A DNA stretch of 64,000 bases, taken from Microbispora sp. NBC_01189. GTDB lineage: Bacteria; Actinomycetota; Actinomycetes; Streptosporangiales; Streptosporangiaceae. The stretch lies in contig NZ_CP108581.1 in NCBI RefSeq assembly GCF_036010665.1, forward strand, positions 1,208,001 through 1,272,000, read 5' to 3'. The position numbers and the translations under genes were made by a program. A model generated the notes under the pieces. That model searched no databases and was not told where the DNA came from. It worked only from the letters and a program-made list of their open reading frames with translations. Shown one piece after another: positions 51,130 through 59,294 of the stretch. Every line of letters begins with the position of its first letter. Position 1 is the stretch's first letter.

Positions 51130-52593
51130 TCAGGCGTTCTCTGCGGACGGGAACAGCCCGCTCAGCACGAGCGCGGGCGACGACTCGGCCAGCACCTGCC
51201 GCAGGCGCCGTACGGCGGGCAGGGAGGGGTCGGCGTCCGCGAGCAGGGCCCTGGCCCGGGTGACCACGATCGAGGTGCGGTGCTCGGCCGGCACCTGCCG
51301 CAGCGCCTCGGCCGCGATCCGGCACGCCTCCTCGTGGTCGCCGCTCCTCGCGAGGTGGCTCGCCTGGTCGAGCAGGATCAGCGCCGGGTCGATCGTCTGG
51401 AAGCCCGGCGGGAAGGTGTCCATCCCCTTGATCTTCTGGGCGTCCCCCAACTCGATCAGGGTGCCGGTGCGGTAGAACGTCATCCGCTTCTCGGTGAAGA
51501 CGAAGGCGAGGTCGTCCTGGCTCATGCCGCGCATCCGGGCGAAGATCTGCTCGGCCTCGGCGAGCGCGATCCTGGCCGCCTTGCCGTCTCCCATCCTGGC
51601 CAGCGCGCGGGCCTCGGCCGCCGCCGCGAGCGCCGCCGGGGAACTGGGCGCAGAACCGGCCAGCATCCGCGCCTCGCGGGCCAGCCGGACGGTCTCGTTC
51701 AGGTCGCCGTAGTAGTACAGGAGCATCGTCTGCTGGGCGCGGACGAGCGCGCGCAGCCGCAGGTCGCCCACGTCGTCGGAGGCGGCCCGGGCGGTGCCGT
51801 ACCACGTGTGGGCCTGGCGCGTGTCGCCCAGCTTCATCAGCGCGTCGGCGGCGAGCAGCGTGAGCATCGTGGTCGCGGTGAGCAGGCGGCGCTGCACCGA
51901 GGACGGCTGGCGGGCGGCGCTGAGCCGGCGCACGTCCGAGATCTCCAGCATGACCCGGCAGAGCATCGGCATCGGCGGGGTCGTCATGTATTCGCGACGG
52001 TAGCGCAGGACCTGCTCGTCCAGCCGGTCGAGCTGGTCCTCGTTCACCGTGCCCATGGCGAGAGTGCGGTCGAGCTCGTGGCGGATGCCCTCGACCTCGG
52101 CGAAGAACCGGCCGTTCGGCGTGCCGAGCAGCATCGCCTGGTGGAACAGCGCCCGGCGCTCGGCGTCGTCGGCGGTCAGGTCCTCCGTACGGGCCTGCTC
52201 GCCGGTCTGGCCCGGCCCCACCACGACGATCCGCTGCCCGCCCGTGTCCTCGCAGTAGTCGGCGGCGAGGCCGAGCCGGACGGCGTTGGCACGATACAAG
52301 CGGGCCAGCAGGTCGATCGTCTGCGGGCGCGGGCGGGCGCGGTTGTTCTCCCAGGCGTTCAGCAGGTCGATGCTCGCGTGCGGGTGCCCGAGGTCCTGCT
52401 GGTCACACAGGTGCTCCAGCTCCTCGATGGCCTGCCGGGCCGACCAGCCGCGCCCGAGCCGGTGGGCCTTAAGCAGGCTGACACCACAGCACCCGTGGAT
52501 CGCCTGGACGGTCTGCCACAGCGTCCACTGCCGAATCTGCGCCTGTTCGCGCCAGCGTCGCGCGCAAGCGGGTGAGTGCTCTCCGCGGGCCAT
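51130..52593 (-). CDS. HTH/TPR transcriptional regulator
   Basis: The 487-residue protein has an N-terminal region (QWTLWQTVQAIHGCCGVSLL…WSARQAIEELEHLC…SIDLLNAWENNRARPRPQTI) that forms a helix-turn-helix-like fold, with WENNRARP as the recognition end. About 350 residues of helical TPR-like repeats follow. The ATG at 52593 has GGAGGG 8 nt upstream. It probably senses a ligand or peptide through the TPR part. The downstream APH-fold gene is likely in the same transcript. Confidence 0.85.
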   Translation of the reverse strand: MARGEHSPACARRWREQAQIRQWTLWQTVQAIHGCCGVSLLKAHRLGRGWSARQAIEELEHLCDQQDLGHPHASIDLLNAWENNRARPRPQTIDLLARLYRANAVRLGLAADYCEDTGGQRIVVVGPGQTGEQARTEDLTADDAERRALFHQAMLLGTPNGRFFAEVEGIRHELDRTLAMGTVNEDQLDRLDEQVLRYRREYMTTPPMPMLCRVMLEISDVRRLSAARQPSSVQRRLLTATTMLTLLAADALMKLGDTRQAHTWYGTARAASDDVGDLRLRALVRAQQTMLLYYYGDLNETVRLAREARMLAGSAPSSPAALAAAAEARALARMGDGKAARIALAEAEQIFARMRGMSQDDLAFVFTEKRMTFYRTGTLIELGDAQKIKGMDTFPPGFQTIDPALILLDQASHLARSGDHEEACRIAAEALRQVPAEHRTSIVVTRARALLADADPSLPAVRRLRQVLAESSPALVLSGLFPSAENA

Positions 52594-52832
52594 GGACACG
52601 CCCTCCGTTTGTGCAGAGTCCCCGTTTACGGTTGTTTCCCCAACGTAAAGGAGCAGGCACCCAACCCCCCGCGACTGTTATGCGTTCGTGGCCGGGAACC
52701 CGCGTCTGTTCCACGGAATCGGGGTGAGTTCCCTGGTTATTGCACGGTTTCGCGGGATCCGGACGATTGCCGGTGTGTCGTAGCGGGTTCACCCTTTCCG
52801 GTGATAGGTCCTGACGTTCCCCGGAGGCGACG

Positions 52833-53120
52833 ATGACGACGGTAGACCGTAGTGCGGCGATGGACCATCTGGAGCGGCTCGCGGCCCAACTGGAGGCCCA
52901 CTCGTTCCAGGTACGCCTGACTGCGCCGGCGGGCCTCTACCCGCGTCTGCGTGTCATCAACCCCATGGAGCCCACGATGGCCGAGGACGTGCTGGCGTCC
53001 AACGCCAGCGACGGAGAGTGGTGGTACTGGCTGTCCTGGGCGGGCCGCATCGGCCACGCCTCGGACGTCGTCACCGCCGCCGAGCGCATCGCCAGCGTCC
53101 TGCACGTCATCCGCCGCTGA
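52833..53120 (+). CDS. Small hypothetical protein (95 aa)
   Basis: ATG at 52833 with GGAGGCG upstream, divergent to the HTH/TPR regulator. The product is MDHLERLAAQLEAHSFQVRL, then RLRVINPM, ASDGEWWYWLSWAGRIG and a helix ITAAERIASVL-like end. Proteins of this type often accompany such regulators in actinomycetes and read like a small alpha/beta partner. No known function. Confidence 0.75.
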   Translation: MTTVDRSAAMDHLERLAAQLEAHSFQVRLTAPAGLYPRLRVINPMEPTMAEDVLASNASDGEWWYWLSWAGRIGHASDVVTAAERIASVLHVIRR

Positions 53121-53149
53121 CCGGACGCCGACGACACCAAACCGAGCGG

Positions 53150-53199
53150 CCTGTCAGTCTGAATTGACACAGACCTTCGTGTCAGTACAGACTGACAGG
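53150..53199. promoter_or_regulatory. 50-bp palindromic operator/promoter of the small HTH gene
   Basis: Symmetric: CCTGTCAGTCTG-N3-TGACAC-N8-GTGTCA-N3-CAGACTGACAGG, perfect in both arm pairs. TTGACA (53164-53169) can be a -35 box and TACAGA (53186-53191) a -10, which would place the transcript start at or next to the ATG at 53201 (leaderless or nearly so). A dimeric or tetrameric repressor binding here would cover the whole promoter. Confidence 0.8.
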
Positions 53200-53200
53200 C

Positions 53201-53404
53201 ATGGATCCCGAAGTTCTCTCTCAGCGGGTGGCGAGCGCCGACCCGGCCGTGGCACTGCGCGCGGTCACCGCCCTGCGCAGACTGGCCGAGCAGGTCGAGG
53301 CGGCGTCCGTCGCACGGGCCCGCGAACAGGGCTGGACATGGGAGCAGATCGGGGACGCCCTCGGGATGTCCCGGCAGTCGGCGCACGCGAAGTACGGGAA
53401 GTGA
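53201..53404 (+). CDS. 67-residue HTH protein
   Basis: A helix ALRAVTALRRLAEQVEAASV is followed by a helix-turn-helix ending GWTWEQIGDALGMSRQSAHA. The HTH resembles sigma-70 region 4/MerR-like small DNA-binding proteins. The ATG immediately follows a 50-bp palindrome; the protein is small enough to bind it as a dimer and repress itself. A Clp-N-domain gene follows after 7 nt and is almost surely co-transcribed. Confidence 0.85.
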   Translation: MDPEVLSQRVASADPAVALRAVTALRRLAEQVEAASVARAREQGWTWEQIGDALGMSRQSAHAKYGK

Positions 53405-53411
53405 GGACGCG

Positions 53412-53879
53412 ATGCTCGGACGTTTCACGAAGAAGAGCCCGTTCGCCAGGGTGGTGACCGCGGCCCTGGAGGAGGCCAGGCGGCGGGGAGACCGGCGCGT
53501 CGGCACCGAGCACCTGCTGCTCGGCCTGCTCGCCGAGCCCGCGGCCGAGCCCGCCCGCACCCTCGGCGCGGGCCTCGACGACGCCCGCGCCGCCCTCGAC
53601 GGGATGGACCGCGAGGCCCTGGAAGCCATCGGCGTCCACGTCGCGGACCTCCCGGCCTCGGCGGGGCCCCGCCGGCATCCGGCCCTGTCCGTGGGCACGC
53701 TCACCACCGGGGCCCGCACCACCGTCCACCGGGCCGTCGGCGCCAGCCCGACCGGGAGCCGCGACCTGGCCCCCCGTCACCTGCTGACCGCCCTGCTCGA
53801 CCTCGAACGCCCCGACCCGGCCGCCGAACTGATCGAACGCCTCCACATCGACCGCGCCGCCGTCCGCCGGCTCCTATAA
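53412..53879 (+). CDS. Stand-alone Clp N-terminal-domain protein
   Basis: The 155-residue protein has two Clp-N repeats: FARVVTAALEEARRRGDRRV-GTEHLLLGLL (about 10-45) and TTVHRAVGAS…LAPRHLLTALLDLERP (about 100-140). There is no ATPase or peptidase domain. Such Clp-N-only proteins are thought to act as adaptors for, or competitors of, ClpC/ClpA-type unfoldases. The stop TAA forms part of the TATAAT -10-like box of the following toxin-antitoxin operon. Confidence 0.85.
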   Translation: MLGRFTKKSPFARVVTAALEEARRRGDRRVGTEHLLLGLLAEPAAEPARTLGAGLDDARAALDGMDREALEAIGVHVADLPASAGPRRHPALSVGTLTTGARTTVHRAVGASPTGSRDLAPRHLLTALLDLERPDPAAELIERLHIDRAAVRRLL

Positions 53880-53896
53880 TTCAGTCTGGACAGACT
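53875..53896 (+). promoter_or_regulatory. Promoter/operator of the Phd-VapC operon
   Basis: TATAAT (53875-53880) is a perfect -10 box; just downstream lies the palindrome AGTCTG-GA-CAGACT (53883-53896), over the expected transcript start. The half-sites AGTCTG/CAGACT are the same as in the operator at 53150-53199. Autoregulation by the antitoxin or cross-control by the neighbouring HTH protein is likely. Confidence 0.75.
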
Positions 53897-53911
53897 AGAC
53901 AGGAGCACGCC

Positions 53912-54163
53912 ATGACCGCCTGGCAAGTGCAGGAGGCGAAACAACGATTCAGCGAAGTGGTGCGCCGCGCGCTGGACGAGGGCCCCCAGGTGGTCACCCG
54001 GCACGGTGAGGAGGTCGCGGTGGTCATCGACATCGCCGAATATCGCCGCCTGCATGGGGACGCTCCCGACTTGACCCACTTCCTCCTCGCGGATCCCGAC
54101 TGGAACGACGACACCGAGTTCCCTCGCAACAAGGACCTGCCGCGAGAGGTGGATCTCGGCTGA
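53912..54163 (+). CDS. Phd/YefM-type antitoxin
   Basis: The 83-residue protein has an N-terminal Phd/YefM fold (TAWQVQEAKQRFSEVVRRAL, QVVTRHGEEVAVVIDIAEYRRL) and a flexible acidic C-terminus (DPDWNDDTEFPRNKDL) that would wrap the toxin. AGGAG lies 8 nt before the ATG. The stop overlaps the toxin ATG by one base. It neutralises the PIN toxin and probably represses its own promoter. Confidence 0.93.
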   Translation: MTAWQVQEAKQRFSEVVRRALDEGPQVVTRHGEEVAVVIDIAEYRRLHGDAPDLTHFLLADPDWNDDTEFPRNKDLPREVDLG

Positions 54164-54585
54164 TGGCAGCCGGTTATCTGCTGGACACCAACGTGGTGTC
54201 AGAGGTGCGCAAGCGTAACGGAAGCGTCGCCGTAAGGGACTGGATCGGTGCCGCACACGGTCCCACGCTGCATCTGAGCAGCCTCACTATCGGCGAGATT
54301 CGCTGCGGGGTCGAACTCCGCAGGCGCAACGACCCCGCCCAGGCGGCGGTGCTCGAACGCTGGTTGCACGCCCTGCTCCGTCAGTTCGGTGACCGGATCG
54401 TCCCCATCACTCCCGAGGTGGCCGAGGAGTGGGGACGGCTCAACGCCGTACGGACACTGCCGACCGCGGACGGCCTGATCGCGGCCACGGCGAGAGTGAA
54501 CGGCTGGACCCTGGTAAGCCGGAACGTCAAGGATTTCGAGGGCACCGGAGTTTCCGTGCTCAATCCGTTCGGCCTGCACAGCTGA
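54163..54585 (+). CDS. VapC-type PIN-domain toxin
   Basis: In the 140-residue PIN ribonuclease the acidic metal site is complete: D8 (LLDTNVVSE), E45 (TIGEIRCGVE), D103 (TADGLIAATA) and D124 (NVKDFEGTG). VapC toxins cleave tRNA or rRNA. It is co-translated with the Phd-like antitoxin, a common mixed pairing. Confidence 0.93.
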   Translation: MAAGYLLDTNVVSEVRKRNGSVAVRDWIGAAHGPTLHLSSLTIGEIRCGVELRRRNDPAQAAVLERWLHALLRQFGDRIVPITPEVAEEWGRLNAVRTLPTADGLIAATARVNGWTLVSRNVKDFEGTGVSVLNPFGLHS

Positions 54586-54594
54586 CCGGCGGGG

Positions 54595-55338
54595 TCAGGA
54601 GAACTTGGTCTTCGGGCGGGGCTGGAGGACGCCGTCGACGTAGACGTCCACCTTCTCGTCGCAGAAGGCGACCAGGCCGGAGATCTTCTGTGACTCCGGG
54701 AGCGGGGTGGGATACGACCAGACGAGGTCCCTGCCCGGCTCGTCCTCGCCGACCGACCAGTACTCCGCCCGCCCCTTGTACGGGCAGCGCGTCACGGTCT
54801 CCGACGGGCGGAGCAGGTCCAGCCGTACGTCTGTCTTCGGCAGGTAGTAGCGCGGGGGCAGGCCGGTCTCGAACAGGATGCGCGGGCCGCGCGAGTCGGC
54901 GACGGTGACGCCGCCCACCTCGATGCGGACGTGGCGCGAGCTCGCGAGGACGTCCACCCGTGTGTAGGGGTCACGGGCGTGCACGAAGACCTCCTCGTCC
55001 TCCTCGAACCAGTTGTCCATCGCGTCCCATTCGAAGCGGACGTGCCCGCGGATCTCCTCCAGCGGCGCGTCGTCGCCGTGGACCAGGGCGGCGCCCGGCC
55101 TGCCGGCCACGTCGTGGACCGGCGCGTCGCCCCGGCTCGGCGAGTGCCGCGTCTCGCCGGTGGCCTTGAGCGCGTCCATGCGGACGTCCTCCACCGGGAA
55201 GTAGTACGTCGGGTAGTAGGGACCCTCCCAGACCATCAGGGCGCGGGTGGTGTCGGCCACCGGCAGTCCCTCGGCATAGACGCGCACGCGCTTGGCCGTC
55301 GGCTCCACCCGGACACGGCCCCGTTTCGTCGGCTCCAT
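54595..55338 (-). CDS. Double DUF427-domain protein
   Basis: The 247-residue protein has two DUF427 beta-barrel repeats: residues about 8-125 (VYAEGLPVADTTRALMVWEG, YYFPVEDVRMDAL, FEWDAMDNWFEEDEEV) and about 130-245 (VRIEVGGVTVADSRGPRILF, YYLPKTDVRLDLL, CPYKGRAEYWSVG, KVDVYVDGV). The ATG at 55338 is preferred; longer forms lie in the gap. The family has no assigned reaction. Convergent with vapC, stops 10 nt apart. Confidence 0.9.
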   Translation of the reverse strand: MEPTKRGRVRVEPTAKRVRVYAEGLPVADTTRALMVWEGPYYPTYYFPVEDVRMDALKATGETRHSPSRGDAPVHDVAGRPGAALVHGDDAPLEEIRGHVRFEWDAMDNWFEEDEEVFVHARDPYTRVDVLASSRHVRIEVGGVTVADSRGPRILFETGLPPRYYLPKTDVRLDLLRPSETVTRCPYKGRAEYWSVGEDEPGRDLVWSYPTPLPESQKISGLVAFCDEKVDVYVDGVLQPRPKTKFS

Positions 55339-55475
55339 GGCAGCGGCAACGAGCGGGCGAGACGTCCTTATTCCCCCACCCGCGCACACCCTCACAATCG
55401 ACATTTCCCGGTGTGCGAACCCGAGTCGGCCCGCACTATCGACAGCGAGCGGATTAGTCGCTTACCCTCGGCTAG

Positions 55476-56852
55476 GTGGGTCTTCGCCTTTACGACACGC
55501 ATCGCCGCGCCGTCCGCGATTTCGTCCCCCGAATTCCCGGAAAGGTGTCGATTTATCTCTGCGGCCCCACCGTCGTCGTTCCACCGCACGTGGGACAGCT
55601 CAGGTCGCAGGTGAACTTCGATATTCTGCACCGCTGGCTGAAAAGCAGCGGATATGAAGTCCTGCTCTGCCGGAACGTCACCGACATCGAGGACAAGATA
55701 ATCGGCAGGTCGCTTTCCGAGGGAATTCCGTGGTGGCGGATCACCGATCCCGTGCACCGCGCCTTCGTACGCGCCTACGCCGCCCTGGGCTGCCTTCCTC
55801 CCAGCGTGGAGCCTCGGGCGACCGGGCACATTCCCGAGATGGTCGAGATGATCGAGGAACTCGTGGCGGCCGGGCACGCCTACGAGGCCGACGGCAACGT
55901 CTACTTCTCGGTCGACTCCTATCCGCACTACGGGTCCCTTTCCCGGCAGCAGGCCCGGCATCTGCGGGCGGCCGAGGAACACGAACGCGGGAAACGCGAC
56001 CCACGCGATTTCGCGTTGTGGAAGAGCGCCAAGCCAGGCGAGCCGGTGTGGCACTCGCCCTGGGGCGAGGGGCGCCCGGGATGGCACCTGGAATGCTCCG
56101 CGATGGCCCGCCGGTATCTCGGCACGGAATTCGACATCCACGGCGGCGGAGTCAATCTGATGTTTCCGCACCACGAGAACGAAATGGCCCAGTCACGCGC
56201 CGCGGGAGACGCCTTCGCGCGATTCTGGCTGCACAACGGCCCGGTCACCCAGGGCGGCGAGAAAGTGCGTAAACACCTACGCAACCCGCTGGCCCTCCCG
56301 GCCCTGCTCGACCGCGTACGGCCGGCCGAACTCCGCTATTATCTGGCGGCCGCCCATTACCGGTCTCCGGTCGAATTCAGCGTCGACGCCCTGGACGAGG
56401 CGGCCGCGGCCTACCGGCGCGTCGAGAGGTTCGTGGTGCGGGCGGGCTCGGACGCCGCTCCCCCGTCCGTCCCCCTTCCCACCCCCCTTCCCACGCAGTT
56501 CAGCGCGGCGATGGACAGCGACCTGAACGTGCCGCAGGCTCTGGCCGCCGTCCACGCGGCGGTGGCGGACGGCAACGCCGCCCTGGCCGCCGGGGACCGC
56601 GAGAGGGCGGTGCGGGAATGCCGCTCGGCCCGGGCCATGCTGAATGTCCTCGGTCTCGACCCGCTCAGCGCGAACTGGCACCGCGAAACGCATCTGCAGG
56701 AAGTCGCGGGCGCGGTGCTGCGGGTGGTTCGCAATCTCGCCTCCGCCAGCGCCCGGCAGGGTGATCACGATCGTGCGCGGGCCATGGAACAGCACATCGA
56801 GACGACGCTCGCTAATCGCCGCCAAATCGAGCACCCCGCTCTTATCAGATAG
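55476..56852 (+). CDS. Divergent cysteinyl-tRNA synthetase paralogue with altered HIGH and KMSKS motifs
   Basis: The 458-residue protein has full CysRS architecture. The zinc site is present (C29 in [24 protein letters not shown]), as are [25 protein letters not shown] and the helical tail. But the signature HIGH motif reads HVGQ (H38-Q41, PHVGQLRSQ) and KMSKSLGN reads KVRKHLRN (263-270). These residues bind ATP, so charging efficiency or substrate may have changed. It is not MshC-like in these motifs. The coding sequence is somewhat richer in A/T than its neighbours. Start GTG at 55476 with a weak RBS. It may be a tRNA-independent ligase, a resistance copy, or inactive. Confidence 0.82.
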   Translation: MGLRLYDTHRRAVRDFVPRIPGKVSIYLCGPTVVVPPHVGQLRSQVNFDILHRWLKSSGYEVLLCRNVTDIEDKIIGRSLSEGIPWWRITDPVHRAFVRAYAALGCLPPSVEPRATGHIPEMVEMIEELVAAGHAYEADGNVYFSVDSYPHYGSLSRQQARHLRAAEEHERGKRDPRDFALWKSAKPGEPVWHSPWGEGRPGWHLECSAMARRYLGTEFDIHGGGVNLMFPHHENEMAQSRAAGDAFARFWLHNGPVTQGGEKVRKHLRNPLALPALLDRVRPAELRYYLAAAHYRSPVEFSVDALDEAAAAYRRVERFVVRAGSDAAPPSVPLPTPLPTQFSAAMDSDLNVPQALAAVHAAVADGNAALAAGDRERAVRECRSARAMLNVLGLDPLSANWHRETHLQEVAGAVLRVVRNLASASARQGDHDRARAMEQHIETTLANRRQIEHPALIR

Positions 56853-57054
56853 ATCTTGAGCCGCCTGCCGAGTGAGCGTTCACATCCCCCGAGGCCCCAG
56901 TCCGCGCCAGGCCCTACACGGCACCGGGAGACGCCGGGGTGACCGGACCGCGCATGTTACAAGAACAAGAACTGACGCACGGAGGGTAATCCTGACCAAA
57001 TCATGGGAATCATGACGGCACCAGCCGAGCGGACACCGCCGAAAGGAGGGCCGG

Positions 57055-57150
57055 ATGAAGAAGGTGCAGATCGTGCAGCGACCGCGGCCGCCGAGAACGC
57101 CAGCCCCGGTCGACCTGCGCACCCCTTCGGGAAGGGTCCTCCCGTTTTGA
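57055..57150 (+). CDS. Possible 31-residue peptide gene
   Basis: ATG at 57055 with an excellent AAAGGAGGG 5 nt upstream; TGA at 57148. The peptide is basic and proline-rich: MKKVQIVQRPRPPRTPAP, then VDLRTPSGRVLPF. About 80 percent of its third codon positions are G/C, clearly higher than in the alternative overlapping frame (57003-57227). It lies ~200 bp downstream of the altered CysRS gene on the same strand and ends just before the convergent GT4 gene. Whether it is a precursor peptide, a leader or chance cannot be decided here. Confidence 0.5.
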   Translation: MKKVQIVQRPRPPRTPAPVDLRTPSGRVLPF

Positions 57151-57162
57151 GCACGCCCCCGG

Positions 57163-58263
57163 TCAGCCCCTGGCCAGCTCGTAGCAGCGGGCGAAGCCCT
57201 CCAGCACCGCGGGCCAGGAACACCTGACCGGCTCGGTCTCCCGATTGTGCTCGGCGATCGACTGCCGCAGGGCGGAGTCGCGGGTCAGCCGGACGACCGA
57301 GGCCACCAGGTCGTCGAACGTACGGCCCAGCAGGCCCTCCTTGCCGGGCCTGACGAAGTCGGCCACCCCGCTCTGCGCCCGTGCCACGACCGGTACCCCC
57401 GCCGCGCGGGCCTCCAGCGCGGCCAGCCCGAACGATTCGCGCGGGGCCGGGGCGACGAACACGTCGGCCGCCGCCAGCAACGCCCTGATCTGCTCACGGG
57501 TGTACCTGCCCGGCAGCGACACCCAGCCCATCCGCCGCTCCCGCAGATAACGCTCCATCCGCCCGCGGGCGGGACCGTCCCCCACGATCGTCGCGCGCAT
57601 CACGATCTCTCCCGGCACCCGCGAGCGCGCCGCCTCCAGCAGCTTGAGCAGCCGCAGCGGCTGCTTGCGCGGCGCGAGCCTGCCCACCGCCACCACGTGC
57701 ACGGCCCTGCCCACCGGCCCGTCCACCGGCCCGTCCGGGCCGGGCCGCCAGGAGGTCACGTCGAGCCCGTTGGAAACGACCTGCACCGGCACGCGCGGGC
57801 CCGCCACCTCGCGGATGGGCCGGGCGGCGGCCTCGCTGACCGCGCTGACGACCAGCCCCCAGCGCCGCCAGCCGAAGGCGCCCTGCAGCGCCCGGTAGAT
57901 CCCCCGGGTGACCGGGTCCCACATGCTGTGCACGGTCGCGACCACCGGGAGCCCGGCCCGCACCGCCGCGCGCACCCCCATCCACGCGAACGGCGAGACG
58001 GCCCCGGTGTGGACGTGCGCGACGTCGTACCGCCCGCTCGCCATGATCCGCAGCAGGTGGCCGGTCCCGCGCGGATGCACCGGCAGGTCGAACGGGAGGT
58101 TCGCGACCACCCGGTGCACACCGGGCAGCGGCTCCCCCGGCGTCGCCGTCACCACCTCGACCTGATGACCCGCCTCACGCTGCGCCCTGACGAGATCGGC
58201 GACCTGCACCTCGATGCCTCCGAGCCGCGGCAGGTAGCAGTCGCTGACGTGGAGAATCCTCAC
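57163..58263 (-). CDS. Glycosyltransferase family 4
   Basis: In the 366-residue GT-B enzyme, the N-terminus VRILHVSDCYLPRLGGIEVQ contains the GGIE acceptor loop. The donor half has VAVGRLAPRKQPLRLLKLL, TIVGDGPARGRME, VFVAPAPRESFGLAALEARA (EX7E) and VPVVARAQSGVADFV. GTG start at 58263. It is divergent to a PIG-L deacetylase 144 bp away, and together they suggest a glycolipid or amino-sugar pathway. Confidence 0.9.
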   Translation of the reverse strand: MRILHVSDCYLPRLGGIEVQVADLVRAQREAGHQVEVVTATPGEPLPGVHRVVANLPFDLPVHPRGTGHLLRIMASGRYDVAHVHTGAVSPFAWMGVRAAVRAGLPVVATVHSMWDPVTRGIYRALQGAFGWRRWGLVVSAVSEAAARPIREVAGPRVPVQVVSNGLDVTSWRPGPDGPVDGPVGRAVHVVAVGRLAPRKQPLRLLKLLEAARSRVPGEIVMRATIVGDGPARGRMERYLRERRMGWVSLPGRYTREQIRALLAAADVFVAPAPRESFGLAALEARAAGVPVVARAQSGVADFVRPGKEGLLGRTFDDLVASVVRLTRDSALRQSIAEHNRETEPVRCSWPAVLEGFARCYELARG

Positions 58264-58407
58264 CGGGTCAGCCTGACAGAGCGCGCGATGCCCATCAAAC
58301 CGGCCGCTCCCCGGCAGGGGTGGCGTCACGGGACGCGGACCACGTGGGATCATGGCACGAGGACGACACGTGGTGGAGCACACTATGACAACGTTCCGTG
58401 GGGCGCG

Positions 58408-59205
58408 ATGAGCACAGCGGTGTTCTTCCACGCCCATCCCGACGACGAGGCGCTGCTGACCGCCGGGACCATGGCGATGCTGGCCGACGAGGGACACCGG
58501 GTGGTGCTCGTCGTCGCGACCGCCGGAGAGCGCGGCCTCGCCGAACTGCCCAGGGGCGATGAGCTGGGCAGAACCAGAATGGACGAGCTGTACCGGTCGG
58601 CCGCGGCCCTCGGCTGCGCCCGGGTCGTGCTGCTCGGCTACGGCGACTCCGGCCTGGCGATCGACGGCGGCGTGGCCGACGACCGGTCCGACAACGCGTT
58701 CATCGACGCCGACGTCGAGGACGCGGCGCAGCGGCTGGCTGCGGTCCTCAAGGAGGAGGCGGCCGGCCTGCTCACGATCTACGACCCGGCCGGGGGCTAC
58801 GGCCACCCCGACCACGTGCAGGTCTACCGGGTCGGCAGCCGCGCCGCCGAGATCGCCGGCACGCCCATCGTGCTGGAGGCGACGGTCGACCGCGACCTGC
58901 TGCTCAGGGGCGTACGGCTGGCCGCCCGGTTCTACCCGGCGATCGACGTACGAAGCTTCGAGCGGGCGTACTCGCCGCGCGAGGCGATCACCCACCGGGT
59001 CAGCGTACGCAGGTACGCGAAGGCGAAGCGGGCGTCGATGGCGGCCCACGCCAGCCAGGCGACCGGCGGCGACGGCGACCGCACGCTGGGGGCCATGCTG
59101 AGGATCCCCGGCCCCGCCTACCGCTTCGTCTTCGGCACCGAGTGGTACGTCCGCCGGGGGCTGCCCAGAGGCACCCGCCTCCGGCATCCGTTCGACTCCC
59201 CCTAA
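58408..59205 (+). CDS. PIG-L/LmbE-type N-acetylglucosamine deacetylase
   Basis: The 265-residue zinc hydrolase has AVFFHAHPDDEALLTAGT (AHPDDE metal motif), VLVVATAGERG, LGYGDSGLA and GGYGHPDHVQVYR (second His site). These enzymes deacetylate GlcNAc on inositol, lipids, antibiotics or bacillithiol/mycothiol precursors. The context (GT4 and a UPF0104-type membrane protein) suggests a membrane glycolipid or polyprenyl-linked sugar. Start ATG 58408 after GTGGGGCG. It is probably not the mycothiol enzyme, as mshA-type neighbours are absent. Confidence 0.88.
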   Translation: MSTAVFFHAHPDDEALLTAGTMAMLADEGHRVVLVVATAGERGLAELPRGDELGRTRMDELYRSAAALGCARVVLLGYGDSGLAIDGGVADDRSDNAFIDADVEDAAQRLAAVLKEEAAGLLTIYDPAGGYGHPDHVQVYRVGSRAAEIAGTPIVLEATVDRDLLLRGVRLAARFYPAIDVRSFERAYSPREAITHRVSVRRYAKAKRASMAAHASQATGGDGDRTLGAMLRIPGPAYRFVFGTEWYVRRGLPRGTRLRHPFDSP

Positions 59206-59294
59206 GGGACGTGATCCTCCGTGAGGAGGAGCCGGGCACCCTCGCGGACCGGCAGACTGGAGGCGACCGGAGACCGGACTGGGGGCATTCGCGG

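Noticed and set aside
55476..56852. Considered to be mshC of mycothiol synthesis
   Set aside because: The HIGH and KMSKS motifs that MshC retains are altered here, and the DUF427 and GT neighbours do not support mycothiol context.
57003..57227. 74-aa ORF overlapping the 31-aa peptide gene
   Set aside because: Low G/C at third codon positions, low-complexity Pro/Ala composition, and it runs into the convergent glycosyltransferase gene. The 31-aa frame has better coding bias and RBS.
58408..59205. Considered to be mshB or mca
   Set aside because: The AHPDDE fold fits the superfamily, but no mycothiol gene is adjacent and no MshB-specific feature stands out.
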